Source: an uncultured Collinsella sp.
Lineage (GTDB): Bacteria; Actinomycetota; Coriobacteriia; Coriobacteriales; Coriobacteriaceae
Direction: 5' to 3'
NCBI GenBank assembly: GCA_958415625.1
Contig: CATYZI010000024.1
Span: 1 to 37,302 of the forward strand
DNA: 37,302 bases
In this document: one piece after another, positions 14,340 through 21,818 of the stretch
Numbering within the stretch: the first letter of the stretch is position 1
How the letters are laid out: every line of letters starts with the position of its first letter
The notes under the pieces: model-generated
What the model saw: only the letters and a program-made list of their open reading frames with translations
Databases searched by the model: none
What the model was told of the DNA's origin: nothing
Translations under genes and position numbers: made by a program

Positions 14340-15375
14340 TTCCGCCGACCTCGCCTCGTGCGAGTCTGCAGATATTCAGCGACGCATCCTCGAGCTCATC
14401 GAGGGTGCGTCCTCCATTGCGATTTCGGGACATACTTCTCCCGATGGCGATGCCTTGGGCTCCGTATTGGGTCTGGGCCTTTCGCTCATGAAGTTTTTCC
14501 CTAATAAGGACATTGCGCTGCTGCTGGCAGACGATGACCCGGTTCCGCGCATCTACCGCTTTATGGAGGGTGCCGATCGCCTGGTGCCGGCATCTGCGTA
14601 CACCGGTAATCCGGACCTGTTCATCTCGGTGGACGTGCCGGTCGTCGAGCGTCTCAATAATTCCGCCGAGGTGCTTCGTCGCTCCAAGCATGTGGTGTGC
14701 TTCGATCACCATCCGGCGCGCGAGGAGTTTGCCGAGCTCAGCCTGAGGCGCGTCGAAGCTGCAGCCTGCGCCATGATCATCGACCGCTTCTTGGACAATT
14801 GCGGCATTGTCGCACGTGATGGCGTTGCGACCTGCCTGCTGTGTGGCTTGGTTACCGATACCGGCCGTTTTCAGTACCAAAACGCCGATGCCGCCGCGTT
14901 CCATGCAGCCTCGCGTCTGGTTGCCCACGGTGCCGATCCGGCGCGTGTGGCACTCGAGGTCTACCAGAGCATGCGCGTTGAGTTTTTGCACCTCAAGTCC
15001 ATCGTTATGGGCCGCATCAAGACGGTGGCCCACGGGCGCGTTGCGTATAGCTACGCGTACCAGAGTGACCTTGAGGCTTGCGGTGTCACCTCGGATGAGT
15101 GCGACGGCCTGGTTGACGTGGTGCGCTCGGTGATGGGCGTCGAGGTCTGCCTGTTCCTGAAGGGCATTGAAGGCGATACCAAGGTGCGCGGCAACCTGCG
15201 CTCCAAGGGCGACCTCAACGTGTCCGAGATCGCTGCTGCTTTTGGCGGAGGCGGACATCCCGCTGCCGCCGGTTTCTCCAACAACGGAACGATTCTCGAG
15301 ACGCTCACCGTGGCACTTCCCATGCTGGCCGAACTGGTAGGGGAGGATCCCGCTTCGGTGACCGTCGAGCTTTAA
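14332..15375 (+). CDS. nrnA: DHH/DHHA1 phosphoesterase (oligoribonuclease/pAp phosphatase NrnA)
   Basis: NrnA degrades 2-5 nucleotide RNAs and usually also dephosphorylates 3'-phosphoadenosine 5'-phosphate. The 347-residue protein has the metal-binding motifs SPDGDALGS (Asp38, Asp40) and DHH (125-127), a TDTGRF segment, and the DHHA1 substrate motif GGGGHPAAAGF (305-315). It overlaps rbfA by 8 bases and precedes truB by 15 bases, an order common in Gram-positive and actinobacterial genomes. Substrate range cannot be read from sequence, so a pure phosphatase role is possible. Confidence 0.92.
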   Translation: MTNSADLASCESADIQRRILELIEGASSIAISGHTSPDGDALGSVLGLGLSLMKFFPNKDIALLLADDDPVPRIYRFMEGADRLVPASAYTGNPDLFISVDVPVVERLNNSAEVLRRSKHVVCFDHHPAREEFAELSLRRVEAAACAMIIDRFLDNCGIVARDGVATCLLCGLVTDTGRFQYQNADAAAFHAASRLVAHGADPARVALEVYQSMRVEFLHLKSIVMGRIKTVAHGRVAYSYAYQSDLEACGVTSDECDGLVDVVRSVMGVEVCLFLKGIEGDTKVRGNLRSKGDLNVSEIAAAFGGGGHPAAAGFSNNGTILETLTVALPMLAELVGEDPASVTVEL

Positions 15376-15390
15376 CTTTTTGGATGGTAC

Positions 15391-16323
15391 ATGGCTCGTC
15401 GTACGCCTTCTCAACTGAATATGCTGCTCGCCGTCGATAAGCCGGTGGGCTGCACGTCCCACGACGTGGTTTCGCAATGCCGACGCGCCCTCCATGAGCG
15501 GCGCGTCGGCCATGCCGGCACGCTCGACCCCATGGCATCGGGTGTCATGGTGGTGGGTGTTGGCCAGGCCACCCGTCTGCTGGGCATGCTAACCCTCGAT
15601 ACCAAAAGCTATGTCGCCGACATCTCGTTTGGCGCCGAGACAAATACCGATGATGCGGAGGGCGAGGCGGTCCGCACGGTGACTGTTGCCAACGAGCTCC
15701 GCGATCCTGCCTATGCCCGTGAGCGCTTGGCCGCCATGCTGGGTCCGCAGATGCAGGTGCCGCCGGCGTTTTCGGCTATCTCGGTCAATGGCGTTCGCGC
15801 CTACAAGTCTGCTCGCGAGGGCAATGCGGTGGACTTACCTCCGCGTCCCGTCGAGGTCTATGCCGCCGACCTGATCGCCGTGGGCGGCGAAGGTGATACG
15901 TGTGTGTGGACCGTGGCGTTCTCGGTGAGCAAGGGCACCTATATCCGTGCGCTCGCTCGTGACCTTGGTCGCGCCTGCGATAGCGCAGCGCATATATCCG
16001 CGCTTCGCCGCACCGCCTCCGGTGTTGTTTCCATTGGCGCTTGTCATGCGGTTGAGGAGCTTTCTCCCGAGTCCGCGGCTGGCTTTGCCCTGGATCCCAT
16101 TGCAGCCCTGGGCGCCACGCGTGTTGACTTGCCTGGCAATCTTGCCGACGATCTGCTCTGCGGCCGACGCATTCCCGTTGAGCGTGCGCTTGCCGATTTC
16201 GATACCTCGAAGTCGCCTTTTGCGTTGGTGCTCGATGGGGGACTCAAAGCGCTCGCCCGCATTGAGGGCGGCCGTTTTGTGATGGAACACGTCTTTCCGC
16301 AGGCGATCGGTGGTGTTCGATGA
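15391..16323 (+). CDS. truB: tRNA pseudouridine-55 synthase
   Basis: TruB converts U55 in the T-loop of most tRNAs to pseudouridine. The 310-residue protein has the family start MLLAVDKPVGCTSHDVV (11-27), the catalytic motif GHAGTLDPMASG with Asp46, a TKSYVADISFG strand, the SKGTYIRALARDLG motif, and a C-terminal PUA-like end (about 230-310). Its TGA stop overlaps the ribF ATG in an ATGA arrangement, so the two are probably translationally coupled. Confidence 0.96.
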   Translation: MARRTPSQLNMLLAVDKPVGCTSHDVVSQCRRALHERRVGHAGTLDPMASGVMVVGVGQATRLLGMLTLDTKSYVADISFGAETNTDDAEGEAVRTVTVANELRDPAYARERLAAMLGPQMQVPPAFSAISVNGVRAYKSAREGNAVDLPPRPVEVYAADLIAVGGEGDTCVWTVAFSVSKGTYIRALARDLGRACDSAAHISALRRTASGVVSIGACHAVEELSPESAAGFALDPIAALGATRVDLPGNLADDLLCGRRIPVERALADFDTSKSPFALVLDGGLKALARIEGGRFVMEHVFPQAIGGVR

Positions 16324-17327
16324 TGCTGGCCTCCCATGAGCTCGCACGTATCTTTTTTGCGGGCGAGACTGATGAGGCCCGTATCGTTTCTGCCGATGCG
16401 TTTGATGGGTGCGCGAGCTTAGGTGCGGCGTCGATCGCCATCGGCGTGTTCGATGGCGTGCACCGGGGGCATCGCGAGCTTATTGACGCGGTTGTTCGCG
16501 ACGCACGTGCTCACGGTTGCCGCGCGGTTTTGGTTACGTTCGATCCCGACCCGGACGTCGTGGTCAGTCCTTCGCCTGCTCAAAAATTGATGACGACGGC
16601 CGACCGTCTGCATGCCCTAGCTCAGACCGGGGTCGATGCGGTGGTGGCCGTTCCCTTTACGCCCGAGGTGGCAGCGCTTGACCATGTCGGCTTTCTCGCG
16701 CTGCTGTCGCGCGTCGTCGACATTCGCTCCATTCGTGTCGGGAACGATTTTAGGCTCGGTCGCGGCGGCGCTTCGGGCGTTGCCGAGATGCGCGCCTGGG
16801 GTGCCGAGCGCGGCGTTGACGTATACGGGCACGAGCTACTGTGCGTCGACGGGCAGACCGTCTGCGCTACGCGCATCCGTCATGAGCTGGGACAGGGCCA
16901 TGTGGAGCTTGCTGCCGAGCTGCTCGGCCGTCCCTATATGGTGCGCGGTGTTGTGACGGCAGGTCGTCATGAGGGCTCCGACATGGGCTTTCCCACGGCA
17001 AACATCCAGGTGCCCGATGGCATCCAGATGCCTGCCGATGGCGTCTACGAGGGCTTGGTCCTCGTTGACGATACCGTATGGCCCGCTGCTGTTAACGTGG
17101 GCCTGCCTCCGACGTATGCCGACGATGCCGCCTCGGCGCATCTGGAGGCTAACTTAATTGGTTATACGGGCGACCTGTACGGCGCTTCCGTTTCGCTGGC
17201 GTTTACGTGCTGGCTGCGCCCGTCGCGCGTGTTCGAGTCCCTCGATGAGTTGATTGCGACCGTTGAGGGTAACATTGACGATATCCGTCACAACTTGGGT
17301 GAGCAGGGGGTGAGCATCCGTGATTAG
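16320..17327 (+). CDS. ribF: bifunctional riboflavin kinase/FMN adenylyltransferase
   Basis: RibF makes FMN from riboflavin, then FAD. The 335-residue protein has the N-terminal adenylyltransferase domain with IGVFDGVHRGH (41-51) and a TFDPDP motif, and the C-terminal flavokinase domain with GFPTAN (223-228). Both catalytic halves look complete. ATG 16320 overlaps the truB stop; a second ATG at 16323 is an equal alternative. No FMN riboswitch would be expected here, and none is seen, because the gene is embedded in the cluster. dnaG overlaps its end by 8 bases. Confidence 0.95.
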   Translation: MMLASHELARIFFAGETDEARIVSADAFDGCASLGAASIAIGVFDGVHRGHRELIDAVVRDARAHGCRAVLVTFDPDPDVVVSPSPAQKLMTTADRLHALAQTGVDAVVAVPFTPEVAALDHVGFLALLSRVVDIRSIRVGNDFRLGRGGASGVAEMRAWGAERGVDVYGHELLCVDGQTVCATRIRHELGQGHVELAAELLGRPYMVRGVVTAGRHEGSDMGFPTANIQVPDGIQMPADGVYEGLVLVDDTVWPAAVNVGLPPTYADDAASAHLEANLIGYTGDLYGASVSLAFTCWLRPSRVFESLDELIATVEGNIDDIRHNLGEQGVSIRD

Positions 17328-19434
17328 CGATGAGGAGAAAGACCGGGTGCGCGCTGCGTCAGACTTGGTTGCCATCGTGCAGGAAACGGTTGAGCTCAAG
17401 CCCCGTGGCCATGAGTTTTGGGGTTGCTGCCCCTTCCATGGCGAAAAGACGCCGTCGTTTCACATTATCCCCGCCACGCAGGTGTGGCACTGCTTTGGTT
17501 GCGGCGAGGGCGGCGACGTCTTCACCTACATTATGAAGCGCGAGAACCTGAGTTTTCCCGAGTCGATTCGCTATCTGGCCGATCGTGCCGGCATTGAGCT
17601 GCATGATACCGGTGATCGCCGCGAACGTGGTACCAAGCGTGCCCGTATCTATGACCTATGTGCCGAGACGGCGCAGTTCTACCACACCATGCTCATGCGC
17701 GGTAAGGACAGCCGCCCGCGCGAGTACTTTGCCAGCCGCGGCATGGGCGGCGATGTCTGCCGTCGTTACTGCCTGGGCTTTGCGCCGGGCCGCAATGCGC
17801 TGGTGTCCCATCTGTCGCAGGCGGGATTTACCCCGCAAGAGATGATCGACGCCAACGTGGCCGTCAGCCGCGGGCGTGGACAGCTCGCTGATCGCTTTTA
17901 CGACCGCGTGATGTTTCCCATCTTCGATGAGCAGGGTCACAACATCGCCTTTGGCGGTCGCATTATGGGCGACGGTCAGCCTAAGTACCTCAACACCGCC
18001 GAGACGAGCGTGTTCCATAAAAAGCGAAACCTCTACGGCTTTAACTGGGCTAAGGAGTTTATCGTCGCGCAGGATACCGCCATCGTGGTTGAGGGTTATA
18101 CCGATTGCATCGCCTGTTGGGAGGCGGGGATCAAAAATGTTGTCGCCACGCTGGGTACGGCGCTGACGGAGCATCATGTGAAGACGCTCACCCGTTTTGC
18201 CAAGCGCATTGTATATATGTTCGATGGCGACGCCGCCGGTCAAAAGGCCGCCCGCCGCGCGATTCAGTTTATTGAGCAGGATTCGATGGACCTGCGCTGT
18301 GTGGTGTTGCCCGACGGCAACGATCCTATGGAGTTCATCACGGCGCATGGCGGCCGGGAGCTGCAGACACGCATCGATGCGGCCGAGCCTCTCATGGACT
18401 TTGTGTACCGTTCGCTGCAGGAGTCGAGCGACATCACCACGCCGGGCGGTCGTGCCAAGGCGCTCGAGGATGCACTGACGCTCATCTATCCGCTGCGCGA
18501 TAGCTACATGATCGATACGTACTTTATCCAGATTGCCGACCTGTTGGGTTTGGATCTGGAGACGGTGCGCTCGAGCTCGGGCCGTGTGTTTCGCGATGTT
18601 GCCAAGCGCGAGGACGCCGAGCGTCGTCGCGAGCAGAACTACGAGCGCCAGCGGGCGCAGGCCGAGCGTGCAGGCAGCGCGGGCGGTCGGGCGTCTGGTT
18701 CGCAGGGGGCGCCTCGCGGCGCTTGGGCGTCGGGGGCGACGCCGCCGGTGTCCGCACCGGTCGAGGAAGAACCGTACGACTATGTGCCGCTCGAGGCCTA
18801 CGGGGCCGCGCCGGTCGAGGCTGTCGACGATATGCCGCCGATTGATGTGCCGGTTGGTATGGATGGCGCGGCACCGGTCGCCGATATAATGGGCGCACCC
18901 GCGTCGCCGACGATGCCGATCGTGCTGACCGACCTAGAGCGAAAGTCTTTGGCGGGGGAGCGCGAGCTGCTGACGATGCTCACGAGCTACCCCGACCTGT
19001 TCCGCACGTATGCCGATCGCATCTGCTCGATCGAGTGGGTGGATCCGCGTCACGAGTCCATCGCGTGGGCCGTGCTCGCGACGCCGCCGGGCACCGACCC
19101 CACGGCGTGCATGGATGCGGCGCGCGCCGTGTGTCCCGAGGCAGCGTCGCTTGTTAGTGCCGGGCGCATTTCGTCGACGAGTAAGCACCCCACCGAGACG
19201 AACATCGTGTTTATGCTCGACACCCTCGAGCTCTACACCATCAAGCGCCGCATGCGCGCCGCACAGGCCAAGCTACGCCAGGACCGGTCGCTCGACGATG
19301 AGGCACGCCGTGTGCTGACGATGCAGGCGATGCAAGATTCTCAGCGCCAGCGTGAGCTCCAAAAGTCGATCGGCGGCGTGGCGGATCCGTTCCGTTTGAT
19401 CGGTTTGGAGACTGCGGGCGCCGAGCAGGCCTAG
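17320..19434 (+). CDS. dnaG: DNA primase DnaG
   Basis: DnaG synthesises RNA primers at the replication fork. The 704-residue protein has an N-terminal CHC2 zinc domain (Cys37, His40, Cys58, Cys61), the RNA polymerase domain with VVEGYTD (about 256) and FDGDAAGQ (about 301), and a C-terminal helicase-binding region (about 545-700). Between these lies a low-complexity Gly/Ala/Pro and acidic linker (about 445-540) longer than usual. It starts with GTG, overlapping ribF by 8 bases, with a G-rich ribosome site. It is thus attached to the 3' end of the nusA-infB cluster rather than following rpsU, while still preceding rpoD. Confidence 0.96.
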   Translation: MISDEEKDRVRAASDLVAIVQETVELKPRGHEFWGCCPFHGEKTPSFHIIPATQVWHCFGCGEGGDVFTYIMKRENLSFPESIRYLADRAGIELHDTGDRRERGTKRARIYDLCAETAQFYHTMLMRGKDSRPREYFASRGMGGDVCRRYCLGFAPGRNALVSHLSQAGFTPQEMIDANVAVSRGRGQLADRFYDRVMFPIFDEQGHNIAFGGRIMGDGQPKYLNTAETSVFHKKRNLYGFNWAKEFIVAQDTAIVVEGYTDCIACWEAGIKNVVATLGTALTEHHVKTLTRFAKRIVYMFDGDAAGQKAARRAIQFIEQDSMDLRCVVLPDGNDPMEFITAHGGRELQTRIDAAEPLMDFVYRSLQESSDITTPGGRAKALEDALTLIYPLRDSYMIDTYFIQIADLLGLDLETVRSSSGRVFRDVAKREDAERRREQNYERQRAQAERAGSAGGRASGSQGAPRGAWASGATPPVSAPVEEEPYDYVPLEAYGAAPVEAVDDMPPIDVPVGMDGAAPVADIMGAPASPTMPIVLTDLERKSLAGERELLTMLTSYPDLFRTYADRICSIEWVDPRHESIAWAVLATPPGTDPTACMDAARAVCPEAASLVSAGRISSTSKHPTETNIVFMLDTLELYTIKRRMRAAQAKLRQDRSLDDEARRVLTMQAMQDSQRQRELQKSIGGVADPFRLIGLETAGAEQA

Positions 19435-19506
19435 ATGTTGTGGTCAACCAGCGTATTTGCGCCTATATCCAGTCTGAATTTTGGGTATAGACGTGCATGT
19501 GTGTGC

Positions 19507-19512
19507 TAAAGT
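19507..19512 (+). promoter_or_regulatory. possible rpoD promoter -10 box
   Basis: TAAAGT in the 110-base dnaG-rpoD gap is a fair -10, but no good -35 is seen at 16-18 bp. It would give rpoD its own start in addition to read-through from dnaG. Confidence 0.3.
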
Positions 19513-19544
19513 AATGAGTCCTGTGGACTATGAAGGGAGAATCT

Positions 19545-20891
19545 GTGCCAAATAAGAGTGAGAGCACGGGTACTGGGCTGGAATCCTACGTTGCAAAGCT
19601 CATGGGCAACGGCTCAAACAGGACTTCGGTAACCGAGGACGAGATTCAGGTCGCCCTCAAGGATATCGATGTATCTGACGAGCAGCTCAACGCGGTGTAT
19701 TCCGCGCTGCGCAACAGCGGCATCCAGATTATCTCCGCGAGCGGAAACGACGACGCTCCCATGGGCGTCGAAGATGACGATAACGATAGCGATACCGATG
19801 ATTTCGATGACGACGAGCACGATTCCGGTTCACTCGACGATCACGAGCTTAAGATGGCCCGTCAGGCCGACGCCGAGATGGGTTCTTCCAAGAGCAAGAA
19901 GAAGCGCACCGTGCGTACGTCTCGTTCGCGTTCGCGCGTGCGCGGCATCGATGCCTCCACGGTGATGCTGACCGGCGACCCGGTTCGCATGTACCTTAAG
20001 GAGATCGGCAAGGTCGACCTGCTGACCGCCTCAGAAGAGGTCGATCTGGCCATGAAGATCGAGGCCGGTCTCGATGCCACCGAGAAACTCGAGGCCGCCG
20101 AGGCGGGTGAGATCGAGCTCACCCGCGCCGAGATGCGTCGCTTGACCCGTATCGAGAACGTCGGTCTCGAGGCCAAGCAGGCGCTCATCAGCGCCAACCT
20201 GCGCCTGGTTGTCTCCATTGCCAAGCGCTACGTCGGTCGCGGCATGCTGTTCCTGGACCTGATCCAGGAGGGCAACCTCGGTCTGATCCGCGCCGTCGAG
20301 AAGTTCGACTACCAGAAGGGCTTTAAGTTCTCCACGTACGCTACGTGGTGGATCCGTCAGGCCATCACGCGTGCTATCGCCGACCAGGCCCGTACCATCC
20401 GTATTCCCGTGCATATGGTCGAGACCATCAACAAGCTCGTCCGCGTGCAGCGCCAGCTTCTCCAGGACCTGGGTCGCGACCCGACCCCCGAGGAGATCGG
20501 TGCCGAGATGGACATGAGTGCCGACCGCGTCCGCGAGATCCAGAAGATTTCGCAGGAGCCCGTGTCGCTCGAGACCCCTATCGGCGAGGAAGAGGATTCC
20601 CAGCTGGGCGACTTTATCGAGGACTCCCAGGCTATCGTTCCGCCCGATGCCGCCAGTTTCTCCATGCTGCAGGAGCAACTCACCCAGGTGCTCGACTCGC
20701 TTGCCGATCGTGAGCGCAAGGTTATCGAGCTGCGCTTTGGCCTTGTCGACGGACATCCTCGTACACTCGAGGAAGTCGGCCGCGAGTTTGGCGTCACGCG
20801 TGAGCGCATCCGCCAGATTGAGTCCAAGACCCTGGCCAAGCTCCGTCACCCCAGCCGCTCCAGCAAGCTCAAAGACTATATTGAGTCTTAA
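19545..20891 (+). CDS. rpoD: housekeeping RNA polymerase sigma factor SigA
   Basis: This primary sigma factor directs RNA polymerase to -10/-35 promoters. The protein is 448 residues from GTG 19545. Its N-terminus is acidic and then strongly basic, followed by region 1.2 (GDPVRMYLKEIGKVDLL), regions 2.1-2.4 (NLRLVVSIAKRYVGRGM...FSTYATWWIRQAI), region 3, and region 4.2 with the VTRERIRQIE helix-turn-helix. I chose the GTG because AAGGGAGA (19533-19540) sits 4 bases before it. An in-frame ATG at 19530 lies upstream of that site and has no ribosome site of its own. The absence of a long nonconserved insert fits SigA of Gram-positive bacteria. Confidence 0.96.
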   Translation: MPNKSESTGTGLESYVAKLMGNGSNRTSVTEDEIQVALKDIDVSDEQLNAVYSALRNSGIQIISASGNDDAPMGVEDDDNDSDTDDFDDDEHDSGSLDDHELKMARQADAEMGSSKSKKKRTVRTSRSRSRVRGIDASTVMLTGDPVRMYLKEIGKVDLLTASEEVDLAMKIEAGLDATEKLEAAEAGEIELTRAEMRRLTRIENVGLEAKQALISANLRLVVSIAKRYVGRGMLFLDLIQEGNLGLIRAVEKFDYQKGFKFSTYATWWIRQAITRAIADQARTIRIPVHMVETINKLVRVQRQLLQDLGRDPTPEEIGAEMDMSADRVREIQKISQEPVSLETPIGEEEDSQLGDFIEDSQAIVPPDAASFSMLQEQLTQVLDSLADRERKVIELRFGLVDGHPRTLEEVGREFGVTRERIRQIESKTLAKLRHPSRSSKLKDYIES

Positions 20892-20904
20892 CCTCGCAAG
20901 CAAG

Positions 20905-20940
20905 AAGCGCCCTCAAGCACATCCGCTTGGGGGCGCTTTC
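20905..20940 (+). terminator. rpoD terminator
   Basis: AAGCGCCCTCAAGC (20905-20918) pairs with GCTTGGGGGCGCTT (20925-20938), a 14-bp stem with one T-G pair, followed by a short T-run. Confidence 0.8.
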
Positions 20941-20998
20941 ATGTAGTCGTTGGGGACGTTCTTGAATGACTTGGTTGGAAAAAATCTCAAAAAAGTTC

Positions 20999-21026
20999 TT
21001 GCCCTAAGCTGATTCGTCCGTATAAT
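20999..21026 (+). promoter_or_regulatory. tRNA-Asn promoter
   Basis: TTGCCC (20999-21004), a 16-bp spacer and a consensus TATAAT (21021-21026) lie about 30 bases before the first tRNA. This is the best -10 match in the window, as expected for a stable RNA. Confidence 0.75.
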
Positions 21027-21056
21027 AAACTTCGTTGCTTGAGAGCACGCACCTAT

Positions 21057-21131
21057 TCCTCGGTAGCTCAATGGTAGAGCACGCGGCTGTTAACCGCGCT
21101 GTTGTAGGTTCGAGTCCTACCCGGGGAGCCA
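21057..21131 (+). tRNA. tRNA-Asn (anticodon GTT), copy 1
   Basis: The full cloverleaf is visible: acceptor TCCTCGG with CCGGGGA, D-arm GCTC/GAGC, anticodon stem CGCGG/CCGCG with loop CTGTTAA (anticodon GTT at 21089-21091), T-arm GTAGG-TTCGAGT-CCTAC, discriminator G, and an encoded CCA. Confidence 0.98.
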
Positions 21132-21140
21132 GAATTTTTC

Positions 21141-21162
21141 AGCCCTTTCCGTTGGGCTTTTT
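21141..21162 (+). terminator. weak hairpin with T-run between the two tRNAs
   Basis: AGCCC (21141-21145) pairs with GGGCT (21154-21158), followed by TTTT. With only five pairs it is a weak terminator at best and may allow co-transcription of both tRNAs. Confidence 0.4.
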
Positions 21163-21165
21163 AAT

Positions 21166-21240
21166 TCCTCGGTAGCTCAATGGTAGAGCACGCGGCTGTT
21201 AACCGCGCTGTTGTAGGTTCGAGTCCTACCCGGGGAGCCA
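21166..21240 (+). tRNA. tRNA-Asn (anticodon GTT), copy 2
   Basis: Identical over all 75 bases to copy 1, including the encoded CCA. No separate strong promoter is seen, so it is probably co-transcribed. Confidence 0.98.
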
Positions 21241-21247
21241 GGTTGTA

Positions 21248-21276
21248 AAACCCGTCGCTTATGTGGCGGGTTTTTT
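21248..21276 (+). terminator. terminator of the tRNA-Asn pair
   Basis: AAACCCGTC (21248-21256) pairs with GGCGGGTTT (21265-21273), with one T-G pair, and ends in T6. Confidence 0.85.
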
Positions 21277-21372
21277 CATGCCGCGATCGCCTGGCGCGAA
21301 CGTTACCGTATCAACATTTCGTGTCGAGGATGTAATCCCGTGACCCGCCACCTCAACATGGCGCGGTCGTTG

Positions 21373-21378
21373 TAGAAT
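21373..21378 (+). promoter_or_regulatory. possible -10 of the asp23-fakA cluster
   Basis: TAGAAT lies 57 bases before the asp23-like start. No clear -35 is seen 17 bp upstream. The region 21277-21434 otherwise shows no gene, and the rpmB gene that often neighbours this locus in Firmicutes is absent. Confidence 0.4.
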
Positions 21379-21434
21379 ATTGCAATGATTGCTCCCACGA
21401 CATGGTGCCGCGAGCACCAGATAAGGAGATTCTT

Positions 21435-21791
21435 GTGTCTGAGACCATTAACGGCAGCCTGAGCGTCTCGAACGACGTTATTGCCGATATTGCCGGTTAT
21501 GCCGCGATGACGTGCTATGGCGTCGTCGGCATGGCTGAGCAGCTCCAGGGCGCCGAGAGCGTGCGCCTGCTTGCCGGTCAGCGCCTCCGCAAGGGCGTGC
21601 TTGTCTCCGCCGACGAGAACGGCCTTACGGTCGATCTTCACGTCGTGCTCGAGAACGGCGTCAACATGAAGTCCGTCTGCCACAATCTTTCGAGCTCCGT
21701 TGCCTTCACCCTGCAGGAGATCGCCCAGATCGATCCCGCCGGCCTTAAGATCGGCATCCACATCGACGCGCTCAAGAGCCGTCTGAACTAG
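21435..21791 (+). CDS. Asp23/Gls24 family protein
   Basis: This 118-residue protein of the Asp23/Gls24 (YloU-like) family has the alternating beta-strand pattern SLSVSNDVIADIAGYAA, GLTVDLHVVLENGVN and an amphipathic C-terminal strand GLKIGIHID. Family members are small cytoplasmic or membrane-associated proteins linked to envelope stress. GTG 21435 is chosen because AAGGAG (21423-21428) precedes it; an ATG 33 bases upstream has no site. Its place directly before fakA is conserved in many Gram-positive genomes, which suggests a shared but poorly defined role. Confidence 0.88.
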   Translation: MSETINGSLSVSNDVIADIAGYAAMTCYGVVGMAEQLQGAESVRLLAGQRLRKGVLVSADENGLTVDLHVVLENGVNMKSVCHNLSSSVAFTLQEIAQIDPAGLKIGIHIDALKSRLN

Positions 21792-21818
21792 CATCCGAAA
21801 ACGGAGATTCAAATACCC

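Larger units (their letters stand above)
21057..21240 (+). repeat. tandem perfect repeat of the tRNA-Asn gene
   Basis: Two identical 75-base units are separated by 34 bases. The identity continues two bases upstream (AT before TCCTCGG) and then stops, as expected for a duplication kept identical by gene conversion. Confidence 0.9.
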
